64,000 nt of DNA from Opitutia bacterium (GCA_003558065.1 PWMU01000034.1:1-64000), one strand, 5' to 3'; counted from the stretch's first letter, positions 1 through 9,691 are shown. A program made the numbers and translations. Notes: generated by a model from the sequence alone, not told the origin.

Positions 1-120
1 ATCGGCATCGGCCTCTTCGCCCTTCCCACCGCCATTCTCGGCTCCGGGTTTATCGAGGAGATCAACAAACGAAAAGAGAAACGCACCTGCCCGCATTGCG
101 GGAAATCGCTCGAGGAGTAG
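1..120 (+). CDS. C-terminal end of a potassium/ion channel protein (partial)
   Basis: The window opens inside this gene. The readable 39 residues start IGIGLFALPTAILGSGFIEE and end in a charged tail with a CPHCGK zinc-ribbon-like pair of cysteines. A run of this kind, GIGLFALPTAILGSGF, is what the last pore-lining helix of six-helix voltage-gated-like potassium channels (Ion_trans family) looks like just after the selectivity filter. The N-terminus and the filter lie outside the window, so the family call rests only on this helix. The CxxC tail is seen directly; its role is unknown. The gene ends immediately before a decayed LacI fragment. Confidence 0.6.
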   Translation: MGIGLFALPTAILGSGFIEEINKRKEKRTCPHCGKSLEE

Positions 121-134
121 AGTCGGAAGCTTCG

Positions 135-375
135 TCTAGCGTCAAAAACTCCCCGTGTCCAACCGAACAGGAACACTGTGGCGAAGACTTCCCGTCCCTC
201 GGTGACAGGCACCGTAAGGTTCCGTACAATCGAGAAGGTTTGGTGGATGCATCCCATGCATCCGGCGAAAACCCTCCGGCGGAACGCGAATGGCCTGATT
301 TACTGACCGATACCCACTTCGGCAACGCAACTCACCTTTCCCTGGTCGGAATGTGCCGTTGCCGCGCGGATTAAG
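135..375 (+). pseudogene. Decayed LacI-family regulator fragment
   Basis: This stretch has no intact frame but aligns with the middle of the intact LacI gene at 9690-10781. Reading the frame through 300-370 gives NANGLIY, a stop, PIPTSATQLTFPWSECAVAA, against NVNGLIFGPMPTPGTRLTFPWSEFAVAA in the intact protein. Just upstream, HPMHPAKTLRR matches NPMRLAEILRTR, and WRRLP near 180-195 matches FRRLF. An in-frame stop replaces a glycine codon and at least one frameshift separates the blocks. Around 330-350 the DNA itself is nearly identical to the intact copy. The DNA-binding end and the C-terminal third are missing. It fills the gap between the channel gene and the first utilisation module, in the same relative position that the intact LacI gene holds for the second module. 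Confidence 0.8.
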
Positions 376-425
376 CCCGATACTTGTTTCACATCGGTTG
401 CCGGGTCGGCCGGGCCCGACAGCCT

Positions 426-3400
426 TCATTGCATCCAGTGCCGGAGTTCCTCATCGGTCCACAGATCCTCGCGGTCCGCGCTTTCCTCGCGAATACGGCG
501 GATCTCGGAGGCGTCGATCGGCTCCTTATCGTGCCAACGGACACGGATGTAGCTGAGAATCGCCGCCATTTCCTCGTCGTCCATCCAGCCAAACGGAGTC
601 ATGATGCTCCGGTCCCCTTCCTTGCCGTGCAGGAGAATCCGTACCAGGGCCTCCTGCGACCCGGCGGCCCACTCCGATTCCTTCATGACCGGGGCCACGC
701 CACCCGGACTGTGGCACGTTGCGCAATTCATCTCGAAATGCTCCCGACCCCCTACCAACCACTCCGGCTGGTCGCCGAAATCATCGTCCTCGGACTCGGA
801 ATCCGATTCGACTTCATCCTCCTCCCCGCGGGTTTGCGCAAGCAACTGCGATCGCACGTGACGCGCCGGTTCATCACCCTCGGCAAGCAGGTGAATCGTG
901 TGGTAAAGCGTGTTCTCGACTTCCTCACCGCCGGCAAATCGCAGCCGGTACTCAACGCTTTGCTGCATCACAGGAGCAATATCGGGAATTTCAAGAACCA
1001 CGGTCCTGCCGTCTTCGGAAAGGGAGGCAGCCGCCACTTCGACCGGATCGCGCCCCTCTGCTCCGGGATCCGCAACGGACACTTCTGGCGAACCGTAACG
1101 TCGCGTATACCTGTACTGCCAACGTTGAACCCGGTAGCTTTCGCTGTCTTCGGCAACCGCGCGGTCGAGCGGTTCGGAAAACGTCAACGCAACTCCGTCC
1201 GGCGACACGTTTAATTCCGTCGGCAGGCGGGAGGCTCCGCCCGCGAACCGGACGCGGTCGAAACTGCCGTCCTCGCGCGCCGAAGTGCCCCACCCTCGCA
1301 TCCCCAGCACGTAAAGCTGGCCGTCCGCCGGATTGACCCGGGCACGCACCGGCCCGGAGGCAAACTCGAGGGGAAACGGAACAACCCCGCCCTGCATCAC
1401 CGCACCGATCTCTTCGGTCAGCAATACGAACAGGGTGCCTCGCCCATAGGACCCCAGGACAAAATTTCCCGCGAGCGGCCCCCAGCGGGAATCGCCGGCA
1501 TGAGCCATCGCCCCGGTCGAATTATCGACCTGGTGGGGAATCCAGCAGACCGGCGACTCGAGGTCCTCCCGGCTCGTGCCGTCTTCCCGGTGACGGGGAA
1601 AGCCGTAATAGCCCCCCTTCTGATAATGGTCCACGCGCGTTGAAGGAACCCAGTTCCCTTCCTGGTCGGCGCCCATGATCGTATCGTCGGGTCCGATGGC
1701 CAACGTATTGGCTCCCCGGATACCCGTGGCGAACACTTCGCGGGTGCTTCCATCCGGCGGCACTCGAAACAGCGCCCCGTGATCGGGCACATCAGCGGGA
1801 ACCCGGTTGCCGTTCTTGAAAAAATAAAAATTGCCCGCCGAGTCGACTTCCAGGCAGAGCGCGTGAGCGCGCCGGTGCACAAAGCTGTCGTTGTTGAAGT
1901 TCTCATAGAAGTCGGCTTCACCGTTTCCATTCAGATCGTGCAGCCGCGTCAATTGCCCGCGCTCGGTCACGTGGATGACATCGTCCACGATGGCCAGGCC
2001 CAGCGGGGCGTAGAGGCCGGAAGCGAACCGCCGCCAGCGCAGTTCGCTCATCTCATCCGAGAAACCGGATACGATCCATACATCCCCGTTCCAGGTCGAT
2101 ACTGCGGCGCTGCGCCCATCGGAGAAGAAGTCGAATCCGGTTGGCCGGATCCATGAATCCCAGGGATTATCCTCCGGGAGCCCGATCCGATCGGCCACGT
2201 AACCCGAATCGTCCCCGGAAAGGGTCACTTTTTCGATCAGTTCGCGATCCCAGCGGGCAGGCCCCCCGCTCCGGATCCTGTCAAAATCGACGGGGTTCCG
2301 TTCGAGACGTTCGCGAATGGAACGGACGACCGCCGAGAGCCCGCTCTGCCCGGGAACCTCGGCGACGAACAGGTGGAACGGGCGCTCCCGTTTTCCGGCA
2401 GGAAGCCGCGCTTCGAGGCGGGCTCCCTCGGCGACACGGATCTCCGCCCCCGCGGGAGCCCCCGCCAAGCCCGCAACGAGGATCCCGTCCTCCGTGCGCA
2501 CCGTCACGGTCGCCGGCCCGGCATCCGCTACCTCGGCGCCGTCAGGGAGCTCGCACACGTAGATCCGTCGCGCGCCGGTGCCGCTCACGTCGAGCGTGCG
2601 CACAAAGGCCGCCGCGCCGCCGGCCTCGAAGGCGCGAGGCATTTCGTGGACATCGGCCCCCGAAACGGTGTAGTGAAGAAGGATCCGGTCGCCGTACCGG
2701 TAATAGCCCTTCCACCGCGCATGCCCGTGCGGCAGCGGTCCGCGTCCACCCTCGCGCGGGTCGGTGAAGCCGTCCGCTCCGGCCCATCCCGGGAGTTCCC
2801 CGGTACCGAAGACCTCAGTTCCCTCGGTACGGGCCAGGCCGGCGTCGCGGTAGCGCATGTAGGCTGTGAGGCTGATATCGACCCACCCGTCCCGAGTGGC
2901 CGAAGCCCAGCGAAGCAGGTCGGTGTCGCAGATCATCCCGTAGCCGTCGCCGGCGCGGACGGCCAACCCCTTCATGGCACGGTTACCCTCCGGCCATTGC
3001 GCTTCAATCGATTCGGCGATCACGGGTCCGTAATCCATTCCCTTCTTCGCGCCGGGAGGAAGGGAGGAGCGCACCCGGTCCTCCATATCCGAGCCGCTCA
3101 ATTGGAGGAGCAGCCCTTGCGGATCGAAATGGCCCCCCGAAACCAGTTCCTGCGCCTCACCGGGGGAAAGCACGCGATCGTAAATCCGTACATCCTCGAG
3201 TCGCCCCCGAAGAACACTGTCGCCCGCCGCTTTGGCCCCCGCTACCACGGGATCCTCCCGGACCGGAATCCCTCCGGCGGCCCCGGCTTCATCGGCCAGT
3301 TTCCCGTCGACATAGAGACGGATCGATTCGCCATCGTAGGTACCCAGGTAATGAACCCAGGTTTCGGGTTCCGGGAGTTCCGCGCTCGCGTACGTGTATC

Positions 3401-3725
3401 GGCCGGGCTCATACTCGACCAGCATACGGATTCGGTCCCGAAAGAGGTACAGCGTAAAGAGTTCGCCGCGCTCGCCCCGATTCACAAAGACCTGGGGGCT
3501 CTGCATGCCATCCAGACGCACCCAGGCTCCAACAGAGAATGCGCCGGGTTCCGGAAGCGGGAAATCTTCGATGACCACCGCCTGACTCACTCCGTCGAAT
3601 TCCAGCCCCTCTCCGGGCACGTTCCCTCCGGCAACCGGGACGAACAGGATCAGGTTGGCGAACGCGACCAGGAAGAGCGGAGCAAACAGACAACGCGCAG
3701 CCATCGAGCACCGATAAACCATCAT
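426..3725 (-). CDS. Secreted LamG - DUF6797 - dehydrogenase-like propeller - cytochrome c protein
   Basis: About 1099 residues. A signal peptide (MMVYRCSMAARCLFAPLFLV) is followed by a LamG/concanavalin-like domain (about 35-200), a DUF6797-type domain beginning MDYGPVIAES (about 230-470), a glucose/sorbosone dehydrogenase-like propeller with the calcium-site-like stretch HDLNGNGEADFYENFN (about 530-880), and a C-terminal c-type cytochrome with the heme motif CATCH and a likely distal methionine in IMTPFGWMDD. Proteins of this build are predicted periplasmic or surface oxidoreductases of PVC bacteria; the substrate is unknown. Last gene of a four-gene minus-strand run, starting 21 bp after the stop of the BNR_4 gene. 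An ATG at 3773 would overlap that gene; 3725 is chosen because it begins right at the signal peptide. A paralog without LamG lies at 22258-24960. Confidence 0.8.
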   Translation of the reverse strand: MMVYRCSMAARCLFAPLFLVAFANLILFVPVAGGNVPGEGLEFDGVSQAVVIEDFPLPEPGAFSVGAWVRLDGMQSPQVFVNRGERGELFTLYLFRDRIRMLVEYEPGRYTYASAELPEPETWVHYLGTYDGESIRLYVDGKLADEAGAAGGIPVREDPVVAGAKAAGDSVLRGRLEDVRIYDRVLSPGEAQELVSGGHFDPQGLLLQLSGSDMEDRVRSSLPPGAKKGMDYGPVIAESIEAQWPEGNRAMKGLAVRAGDGYGMICDTDLLRWASATRDGWVDISLTAYMRYRDAGLARTEGTEVFGTGELPGWAGADGFTDPREGGRGPLPHGHARWKGYYRYGDRILLHYTVSGADVHEMPRAFEAGGAAAFVRTLDVSGTGARRIYVCELPDGAEVADAGPATVTVRTEDGILVAGLAGAPAGAEIRVAEGARLEARLPAGKRERPFHLFVAEVPGQSGLSAVVRSIRERLERNPVDFDRIRSGGPARWDRELIEKVTLSGDDSGYVADRIGLPEDNPWDSWIRPTGFDFFSDGRSAAVSTWNGDVWIVSGFSDEMSELRWRRFASGLYAPLGLAIVDDVIHVTERGQLTRLHDLNGNGEADFYENFNNDSFVHRRAHALCLEVDSAGNFYFFKNGNRVPADVPDHGALFRVPPDGSTREVFATGIRGANTLAIGPDDTIMGADQEGNWVPSTRVDHYQKGGYYGFPRHREDGTSREDLESPVCWIPHQVDNSTGAMAHAGDSRWGPLAGNFVLGSYGRGTLFVLLTEEIGAVMQGGVVPFPLEFASGPVRARVNPADGQLYVLGMRGWGTSAREDGSFDRVRFAGGASRLPTELNVSPDGVALTFSEPLDRAVAEDSESYRVQRWQYRYTRRYGSPEVSVADPGAEGRDPVEVAAASLSEDGRTVVLEIPDIAPVMQQSVEYRLRFAGGEEVENTLYHTIHLLAEGDEPARHVRSQLLAQTRGEEDEVESDSESEDDDFGDQPEWLVGGREHFEMNCATCHSPGGVAPVMKESEWAAGSQEALVRILLHGKEGDRSIMTPFGWMDDEEMAAILSYIRVRWHDKEPIDASEIRRIREESADREDLWTDEELRHWMQ

Positions 3726-3745
3726 TATCCGTTCAGCCGCAGCGC

Positions 3746-5839
3746 TCAGCGGATACGCTCGGGTTCGATCCATTGGGCATCGTCGTCGTCGATGTCGAAC
3801 GGCAGCTTGTAGACCTCACCTTCCCGCGTTCCGAAGTAAAATCGGGAAGGCGACAGCTCGCGCCCATGGCCGTCCGCCCAGAAGGCGTAAAAACCGGGAT
3901 GGGCGTTTCTGGGGCGCCGCGGGTAGGTGTGGTTGTATTCGGAATCCTCGGTCAGATCCGCGACCTTTTCCCAGGACCGCCCCTGGTCCGACGATAGCCA
4001 CATCGCCATCTCGCCGCCGGTGTTGTATTCCTGGGGGCCGGTTTCGGTGGACCCGATGACTCGCCACTCATTCTCCCCTTCCAAATAAATCGAGGCGAAG
4101 TCGTAGTTATTGTCGGCGGAGGTCACGGGATGTGACACCCATTCCGACCCGGTCCAGCGGGCCACGGTAAACATGCGGGGATCGTTTTCCGGTCCCGACT
4201 CCCACCCGGGCGTGGTGAGGTACAGGATGACCGGGTGCCCTTCGTCGGTGTATTGAATATCCTTGAGGTAGATTATGTGGCCCCGGGACTCGTATTCGAT
4301 CGCGAGGGCGGGATTATCCGGTTCATCGAGCGGCAGTTCCAGCTGTTCGCCTTCAACGTTCCGCCAGGTTTTCCCGCCGTCGGCCGTTTCCATGTAGTAC
4401 AGGTTGGTGCGGTAGTTCAGCCCCCGGCCGAGCGGACTGCCTTCGGGTGGATGATAGTTGAAAACGGTGCCGATCGTCGACCCTTTGGGCCAGGATACCT
4501 GGTAATGGCCGTGGGCAATATTCGAAAGCCGTTTGGGCTCCGTCCAATCCTCGCCGTCCTCGCTGCTCATGACATAGAGAAACCTTCCGCCGGCGTACCG
4601 GGTGTGAAGGAAAACAAACCCGAATTCATCCAGGTACCACGGCTGGGAATAGGAATAGTTGGTGGTCTTGGTGTTTTGGAAAGCGTCGATGGAATAAGGT
4701 TCCTCCGACCGGTGAATGTAGGACGGACGGCCCGTACCGTGGGCGTTGGAAAAAATCCAGATGTAACCGTCCCGGTCGATGGCCATCGTCGGGTTGTCGT
4801 GGGCGTCGGTGGTGTGCTTGTCGAGAAGGATGCGGGGACGGGCGACTTTGCCGGTCTCATGGTCGTAGACACTCACCATGTGAAGGAGCCGACGGCGGTC
4901 CTTGCGGGTGCCTCCGTAGGTGAAGAACGTTTTATTGACCTCCTCCGCGTACACGGCGATCGGGATGTGCTGCTGGGGGTAGGTTCCTAGGCCGCCGGAA
5001 TACTTGTGAAGACCGTCGTCCCTGCGCTGGTTCAGGTACCAGATTCCGCGAAAGCCGTCAGTGGCGGGGATTTCGCCCACCGCGAACGGAAGCTCGGGTT
5101 CGCCATTGCCCATCATGTGCCCGGGAATATCGGAGCGCATGCGCTCCTCGAGATCCGCGGCCTCAAAACGGAGAACCCGGTCCGTCGCCGCCGGTTCACG
5201 GCCGGAAACCACCTGCCTTAGTTCGTCCTGCGACAAGGCCCTCCGGTAAACCCGGACATCTTCCAACCGCCCGTCGACCACATTCATGAGCGGCCCGGTC
5301 GAGCCGATAAACAGGAGGTCCTGGCGCGCGGGCATCCTTCCCTCCGCGGCGGTTGAATCCACTCTTTCGCCGTTGACATACAACGTGATTGTCTCCCCGT
5401 CATAGGTTCCGGCATAGTGGGTCCAGGTACCCGCTTCCGGCGGTTCGGTCGAGGCATGGCGGTAACGTCCTTCTTCGTGCTCCACCAGCATCCGGACATG
5501 GTCATTGAAAAGGTAGAGTGTGAACAGGTCGCCACGGGCTCCCCGGTTGAGGAACGTTTGGATTCCCGCCGCCTCGTCGAGTTTGACCCAAACCGAAACG
5601 GTAACGGAATCCAGGTCGGCATCGTCCTCCAGATCGACCCGGACATGGGTCTTCACCCCGTCAAATGACGCGCCGTCGCCAGCCGGCGCAGCCGGCACGT
5701 CGGCCTGAACCGCGCAGGCGCAGGAAAGGCCGGCGAGCAGCAGCGAGAAGAACAGGCGTCCCGGCCAGGATTTTGCGGCCTCCCGGGCATTGAATCGGTT
5801 GTTGGATGTCGTCGGATTTACACTTGGGCACATAATCAT
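3746..5839 (-). CDS. Secreted LamG - BNR_4 propeller protein, candidate polysaccharide lyase
   Basis: 697 residues. A hydrophobic signal (WPGRLFFSLLLAGLSCACAV, about 28-47) leads to a LamG domain (about 55-210) and then a BNR_4 domain from GFRGIWYLNQ (about 255) to the C-terminus. Marks of the family are the KYSGGLGTY and NKTFFTYGGT strands, the HDNP motif, GHYQVSWPKGSTIGT, and the terminal WADG element. BNR_4 (PF15892) proteins are beta-propellers; to my knowledge characterised relatives include ulvan lyases of families PL24/PL25, which use histidines, but the substrate here cannot be read from sequence. Third gene of module A. Its LamG resembles that of the downstream cytochrome protein closely (both have a FTLYLF...RMLVE stretch), so the two probably bind the same glycan. 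An in-frame ATG six bases inside is an alternative start. Confidence 0.75.
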   Translation of the reverse strand: MIMCPSVNPTTSNNRFNAREAAKSWPGRLFFSLLLAGLSCACAVQADVPAAPAGDGASFDGVKTHVRVDLEDDADLDSVTVSVWVKLDEAAGIQTFLNRGARGDLFTLYLFNDHVRMLVEHEEGRYRHASTEPPEAGTWTHYAGTYDGETITLYVNGERVDSTAAEGRMPARQDLLFIGSTGPLMNVVDGRLEDVRVYRRALSQDELRQVVSGREPAATDRVLRFEAADLEERMRSDIPGHMMGNGEPELPFAVGEIPATDGFRGIWYLNQRRDDGLHKYSGGLGTYPQQHIPIAVYAEEVNKTFFTYGGTRKDRRRLLHMVSVYDHETGKVARPRILLDKHTTDAHDNPTMAIDRDGYIWIFSNAHGTGRPSYIHRSEEPYSIDAFQNTKTTNYSYSQPWYLDEFGFVFLHTRYAGGRFLYVMSSEDGEDWTEPKRLSNIAHGHYQVSWPKGSTIGTVFNYHPPEGSPLGRGLNYRTNLYYMETADGGKTWRNVEGEQLELPLDEPDNPALAIEYESRGHIIYLKDIQYTDEGHPVILYLTTPGWESGPENDPRMFTVARWTGSEWVSHPVTSADNNYDFASIYLEGENEWRVIGSTETGPQEYNTGGEMAMWLSSDQGRSWEKVADLTEDSEYNHTYPRRPRNAHPGFYAFWADGHGRELSPSRFYFGTREGEVYKLPFDIDDDDAQWIEPERIR

Positions 5840-5848
5840 AATAGTTGT

Positions 5849-5870
5849 CGAAGGCTGCAGAAAGCCTTCG
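5849..5870. other. Hairpin in the leader between the terminator and the BNR_4 start
   Basis: CGAAGGCT and AGCCTTCG form an 8-bp stem with a six-base loop, located just upstream of the BNR_4 start at 5839. It may stabilise the 5' end of the message or be part of a control site. There is no T-run on the correct side, so it is probably not a terminator. Confidence 0.45.
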
Positions 5871-5880
5871 CCTCCGCATT

Positions 5881-5921
5881 TAAAAAGCCCGCCGGAAGAA
5901 AGAAGCGTCTCCTTCCGGCGG
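5881..5921 (-). terminator. Rho-independent terminator inside module A
   Basis: CCGCCGGAAG (5889-5898) and CTTCCGGCGG (5912-5921) form a perfect 10-bp stem. Read on the minus strand it is followed by GCTTTTTAAAT. It lies 26 bp after the stop of the multidomain protein gene, so it probably separates or attenuates transcription between that gene and the BNR_4 and cytochrome genes. Confidence 0.75.
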
Positions 5922-5946
5922 CAAGGCGGGCGCGTCCGAATTCTCC

Positions 5947-8781
5947 TTAATCCGTGGCCCCAATCGTCCGCACACGGTAGAAACGACGGTCGGAATCAGC
6001 GTCGGAATCGTCCACCTCCATGACGCTCCCGTCCCCGGAAACCGTGGTCAAGATCTGCCAATCGGCGGCTTCGAGAGTGTCTGTATACTCGACCTGGTAG
6101 TCGTAGCCTAGGTGGGTATCGAACGCCACCGAGAATCCGTCCGCCGAAGACGTCAACTCACGAATAACGGTGAGCGGCAGGTTGTCCGGCCCGTAGAATC
6201 GCTGCCCGAGCAACCTGACATTGTCGATATCCACGTACTCGCCGTCGGGCCCGCTGGCCGCGTTCACGCGTAGCGCGCTGATACTGCCTGTATCCGGATC
6301 AAAGGTTCTTCGGAAGGGAAGCTTTTCAGCGAGCAGCTCCCCATCGACGAACAGATCGAACGTGTTCGAATAGTGACCGGACAGGTAATTGACCATGCGG
6401 TAGTGATGCCACTCCTCGCCGGGCTCGAAAAGACCGATCCAGTTATCCCCGTCATAGTAGGTGAAATGGTCGGCTACGGTCCCCCAGCCGACAAAGCTGT
6501 ACTGTGTGCCGCTTCCCACGTCCGGAGCGAGGGTGAGATCCACCGTTCGCTCCGCCGTCGTGGAGACCCGGACGTCCATCTCCACCACGATGATCCCGGT
6601 ACTCCGACCGGGAAAGTAAAGCCAATCGCGCTGGGTTCCGCCCATCTGGTGGCGCCGCAGGACCTTATTGTAGGGCGCCTCCACTTCGACGATTTCCGAG
6701 GGATCGCTGGAATGCGGTTGCCATCCGGCGATGCGATCCTCGAATTCCTGGAGGTCTCCCAGCGGGTAATAGGTATCGCTGTCGAAACCCCGTGAATCGT
6801 AGATCGTAAAGGGCCCGCGAAGCACCGGCGTGCCCTGCACTGTAAAGAAGCCCGTAGTAGTCGCCTCCTCATTCGCTGCTTCGATCACGATATTATTTCC
6901 CGGATCGATTCCTTGATAAGAAACGAACCAGTGATTCTCGTCGCCCTCGATAGTCATACCAGCCGAAACATCCTGACCGTCGCGTAAGAGCTGGATTCCG
7001 GACTCCGGGGTGCCCACGGGGCCGGTGACTTCGAACTCCAGCGTTGCACCTTCGGACACCGGTTCGTCGATATCGGGTGACGTGATGCCGATGGCCGGAT
7101 ACGCCCGCCAGACCGGTGCGGTTCCGTATTCGTAGATGCCGAAGTTATCGACATCGTTAGTACCGTGAATGAGACGGGCGCCCACTTCACCGGCCTCCAG
7201 GAAACCGGAACTCGCTCCCGAAGAAATCGTGTAACTCATCTGGAAGTTCGGAGCCGCCAGGTAGTTCTGGGAGGCAAAGGCGCTGAGGGTTACCTCGATC
7301 TCGTTGCCGACGTTACGAACATCGAGCCGCATGTGGCACCATTCATCGAAGGCGATTCCCGACGGAGCACTCTCGTCGAACTGCAAATCTCCCGAGTCGC
7401 CGCCGGCCTCGATTCCGGAAGCCGTCCAGACTCGCATCCGCGAGCGATCGGTCAGCATCACGCGGATCGACTCATCGGTCTCCCGGTTGGCGCGCACGAT
7501 GAATCCCAGACTGCGGCTGCCCCGGTGATCGAACGTGATGGAAAAATCCTGGAAAGTCTGGGTTCCGGCCTCGCCGTCCGTATCGTAAATAAAGTTGGTA
7601 TTTCCCGAGTTCTGGGCGAACCCGCCGCGGCCGATGCCGCGGTCCCACTCCTCGTTAAACGACATCGTGCCGTCAGCAACGGTGAAGTTGTCCATCAGAT
7701 CCGATTCATCCTCGAACTCGACCACGTCGATCAAAGGCTGCGGATCGGGAGGCGTTTCGGAACGAAACTCAACGGTCCGGGTGGTGGTCGCGCCGGCGGC
7801 GGTGACTTCGATCTCGGCCGTATAATCGGTGTCCGGTTCCAGGCCGGAATAATGAACCCGCCGGTGTTCCGGATCCCCGCTGATCTCCAGGTCCCCGGAA
7901 ATATCGGTACCGTTGAGGACGACCGATACGTCAGCCTCGTCGATGGCATCGGTCGAAACGGCATCGAAATTAAAGCCGTCGTCCGCGCGGTGAAACTGGG
8001 CGTTCGGCTGGGGAAGCAGGTTGGTCAATTCCGGATACGGAAGAGACTCGGGGGCGGTCCCGTACTCGTAAACGGCGAAATTGTCGATACGGGTCCCGAC
8101 ACCGATCATGCGAAATCCGATCTCCCCGTCGTCGAGATAAGGCGAGGAATCCTCTTCGCTGAAGGTGTAGGTGTGCTCGGCAACCAGAGTGGATTCATCA
8201 AAACGCGTCTGCGAATCGTAGCCGCGGAAAACGATCTCCACCTGGTCGCCGACGTTCCGCACACTGAGACGAAGGTGCGACCAGTCGTTGCGGAGCGCCG
8301 TATCGGTTTCATCATACACCAGTTCCCCCGAGTCGTGCTCGGCGACCTGCGCCCCGTGCCAAACCCGGAAGCGATTCCGGTTCGTCAAGAGCGTCCGGAT
8401 ACTGTCGTTGCGGTTGGTATGACCGCGCACAATAAACCCGACGCTGTGGGTGGCCTGGTGGTCGACCGCGATGGTCACGTCCCCGAAGGTCTGCGTGCCG
8501 GCCGATCCGTCGGTATCGTAAACGAAATTGGTGGTCTCACCGATTTCCGGGGGAATCTCCACGAATCCTCCCCGGCCGATGCCACCGTCGTCTTCGTCGG
8601 TGTGCACCACGCTCAGCCCCGGAAAACCGGTCGTCAGGGTGAAGTTGTTGGTGAAATCGCTTTCAGTCGCAAATTCGTTTACGGGAACCAGCTCGTTGCC
8701 GAGCGCGGTCGCGGCAAAACCGGACAGCGCGATAATCGCCGCAACCAGGCGGCATTTGGAAGTCATTGGAGTGCGTTTCAT
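5947..8781 (-). CDS. Large secreted multidomain lectin-like protein with C-terminal Verrucomicrobia-type module
   Basis: 944 residues with a signal peptide ending near ATALGNE. Two similar lectin-like domains (about 30-250 and 345-560) share GIGRGGF, FIYDTDG.AGTQTF and SLGFIVR strands. Ig-like repeats follow each of them (about 255-345 and 565-660). A third domain beginning FTIYDSRGFDSDTYYPLGDL (about 665-860) is the YDSxGF domain found again in two other proteins of this locus. The C-terminus (DYQVEYTDTLEAADWQIL ... RFYRVRTI) matches the end of the paralog at 15480-18356. No catalytic signature was recognised; the likely role is glycan binding or scaffolding at the cell surface. A second ATG lies five codons in. 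Codon use and GC content resemble the neighbours. Confidence 0.7.
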   Translation of the reverse strand: MKRTPMTSKCRLVAAIIALSGFAATALGNELVPVNEFATESDFTNNFTLTTGFPGLSVVHTDEDDGGIGRGGFVEIPPEIGETTNFVYDTDGSAGTQTFGDVTIAVDHQATHSVGFIVRGHTNRNDSIRTLLTNRNRFRVWHGAQVAEHDSGELVYDETDTALRNDWSHLRLSVRNVGDQVEIVFRGYDSQTRFDESTLVAEHTYTFSEEDSSPYLDDGEIGFRMIGVGTRIDNFAVYEYGTAPESLPYPELTNLLPQPNAQFHRADDGFNFDAVSTDAIDEADVSVVLNGTDISGDLEISGDPEHRRVHYSGLEPDTDYTAEIEVTAAGATTTRTVEFRSETPPDPQPLIDVVEFEDESDLMDNFTVADGTMSFNEEWDRGIGRGGFAQNSGNTNFIYDTDGEAGTQTFQDFSITFDHRGSRSLGFIVRANRETDESIRVMLTDRSRMRVWTASGIEAGGDSGDLQFDESAPSGIAFDEWCHMRLDVRNVGNEIEVTLSAFASQNYLAAPNFQMSYTISSGASSGFLEAGEVGARLIHGTNDVDNFGIYEYGTAPVWRAYPAIGITSPDIDEPVSEGATLEFEVTGPVGTPESGIQLLRDGQDVSAGMTIEGDENHWFVSYQGIDPGNNIVIEAANEEATTTGFFTVQGTPVLRGPFTIYDSRGFDSDTYYPLGDLQEFEDRIAGWQPHSSDPSEIVEVEAPYNKVLRRHQMGGTQRDWLYFPGRSTGIIVVEMDVRVSTTAERTVDLTLAPDVGSGTQYSFVGWGTVADHFTYYDGDNWIGLFEPGEEWHHYRMVNYLSGHYSNTFDLFVDGELLAEKLPFRRTFDPDTGSISALRVNAASGPDGEYVDIDNVRLLGQRFYGPDNLPLTVIRELTSSADGFSVAFDTHLGYDYQVEYTDTLEAADWQILTTVSGDGSVMEVDDSDADSDRRFYRVRTIGATD

Positions 8782-8878
8782 ATAAACTCAGGGGTTATAA
8801 GTATAGGGATTGGAGAGAGTGAGGGCGAAAGATCGAAACAACCGCAAGCGGATGTCCCATGAGGGGAGCCGCGGAGCT

Positions 8879-9628
8879 TCAAAGCTCATCCAGCTCCTCG
8901 TAGAGTCTCAAGAGGATTCCGCCCGAGACACCGGAGCTGATATTGCTGGTGAGCGGGCCGGGTTCGGTCCACCGGACCGAACCGTCTCCAAACAAACGGT
9001 TAAAGCCACGATCCTGGTGAACGGGACCGATCCTCGCGCCGGAAATTCCGCCACCCTGAAAATTTTTAACGCCTACAAAATCGCTGTAAATAACCGCTCG
9101 CGTCACCTCGATCGGCCCCTTCGTCGGTCTCTCTATGTAGTCCGTCAGTCTCCATTCGGCAGGGTTGTCGGTGGTCGACAGGTAGCGCGCGGCGAATGAG
9201 GCCCGTTCCCGGCGTCCATCCGAGGTAATGTTGTTCGCGGAGTGGTAGCTCAAGGCTTCCTGCGGATCCACGTCGCGGCTGGGACAGAAGAAGACCTCGT
9301 CCGTGTCGACGTACCCCTGATCGAGCAGGTGACCCAGATTGGCGGGCGTGTTGCCCCGCCACAGCCAGTAGGTCGTAAAGGCGGAGGCGCTGGTACTGAC
9401 CGGCGGAAGGTGATCTTCGTGGTCGGAGGCATACAGATGCACGCCCACCCCGACCTGGCGGAGATTGCTCTGACAGACGGACTTGCGCGCCGATTCACGC
9501 ACCGCGGACACAACCGGAATAAGGATTGCCGCCAGTATCCCGATGATAGCGATCACCGTGAGGAGTTCGATCAGCGTAAAGGCGGAATTTTGCTTCCGCT
9601 TGAAAAGGGCAGATTGAGGTCTTGTCAT
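8879..9628 (-). CDS. Pseudopilin-like protein with type IV prepilin N-terminus (module A)
   Basis: 249 residues. The N-terminus has a basic leader and then [20 protein letters not shown], the class III signal of type IV pilins and type II secretion pseudopilins. The residue before the cleaved phenylalanine is alanine rather than glycine. The rest is a secreted globular domain with [20 protein letters not shown], typical of DUF1559-like pseudopilins, and a late H-x10-DG motif ([17 protein letters not shown]). The gene is first in module A and faces the LacI gene across 61 bp that contain a palindrome. GAGGAG lies two bases before the ATG. Its closest relative in the window is the module B pseudopilin at 18398-19165, including the C-terminal YEELD ending. 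Confidence 0.85.
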   Translation of the reverse strand: MTRPQSALFKRKQNSAFTLIELLTVIAIIGILAAILIPVVSAVRESARKSVCQSNLRQVGVGVHLYASDHEDHLPPVSTSASAFTTYWLWRGNTPANLGHLLDQGYVDTDEVFFCPSRDVDPQEALSYHSANNITSDGRRERASFAARYLSTTDNPAEWRLTDYIERPTKGPIEVTRAVIYSDFVGVKNFQGGGISGARIGPVHQDRGFNRLFGDGSVRWTEPGPLTSNISSGVSGGILLRLYEELDEL

Positions 9629-9651
9629 AACTCCTCAATCTAACCCCGGTC

Positions 9652-9680
9652 TTGACACATGGAAAGCGATCCTTTATGCA
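9652..9680 (+). promoter_or_regulatory. Candidate promoter of the LacI gene
   Basis: TTGACA at 9652-9657 is a perfect -35 hexamer. With a 17-base spacer it is followed by TATGCA at 9675-9680, a weak -10. Transcription would start around 9687-9690, at or just before the ATG at 9690, implying a leaderless message. Confidence 0.45.
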
Positions 9681-9691
9681 ACTGGTTGCAT
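9676..9691. promoter_or_regulatory. LacI-type operator palindrome
   Basis: ATGCAACTGGTTGCAT is palindromic except for its two central bases. It overlaps the proposed -10 and the start codon of the LacI gene and lies 48 bp upstream of the divergent pseudopilin gene, so one bound repressor could control both. A related sequence, TGCAATCGGTTGCA, lies at 12893-12906. Confidence 0.6.

Noticed and set aside
2373-3812. Plus-strand frame of 479 codons opposite the LamG-cytochrome gene
   Set aside because: Composition is rich in Arg/Pro/Gly with no signal or domain, and the other strand is clearly coding.
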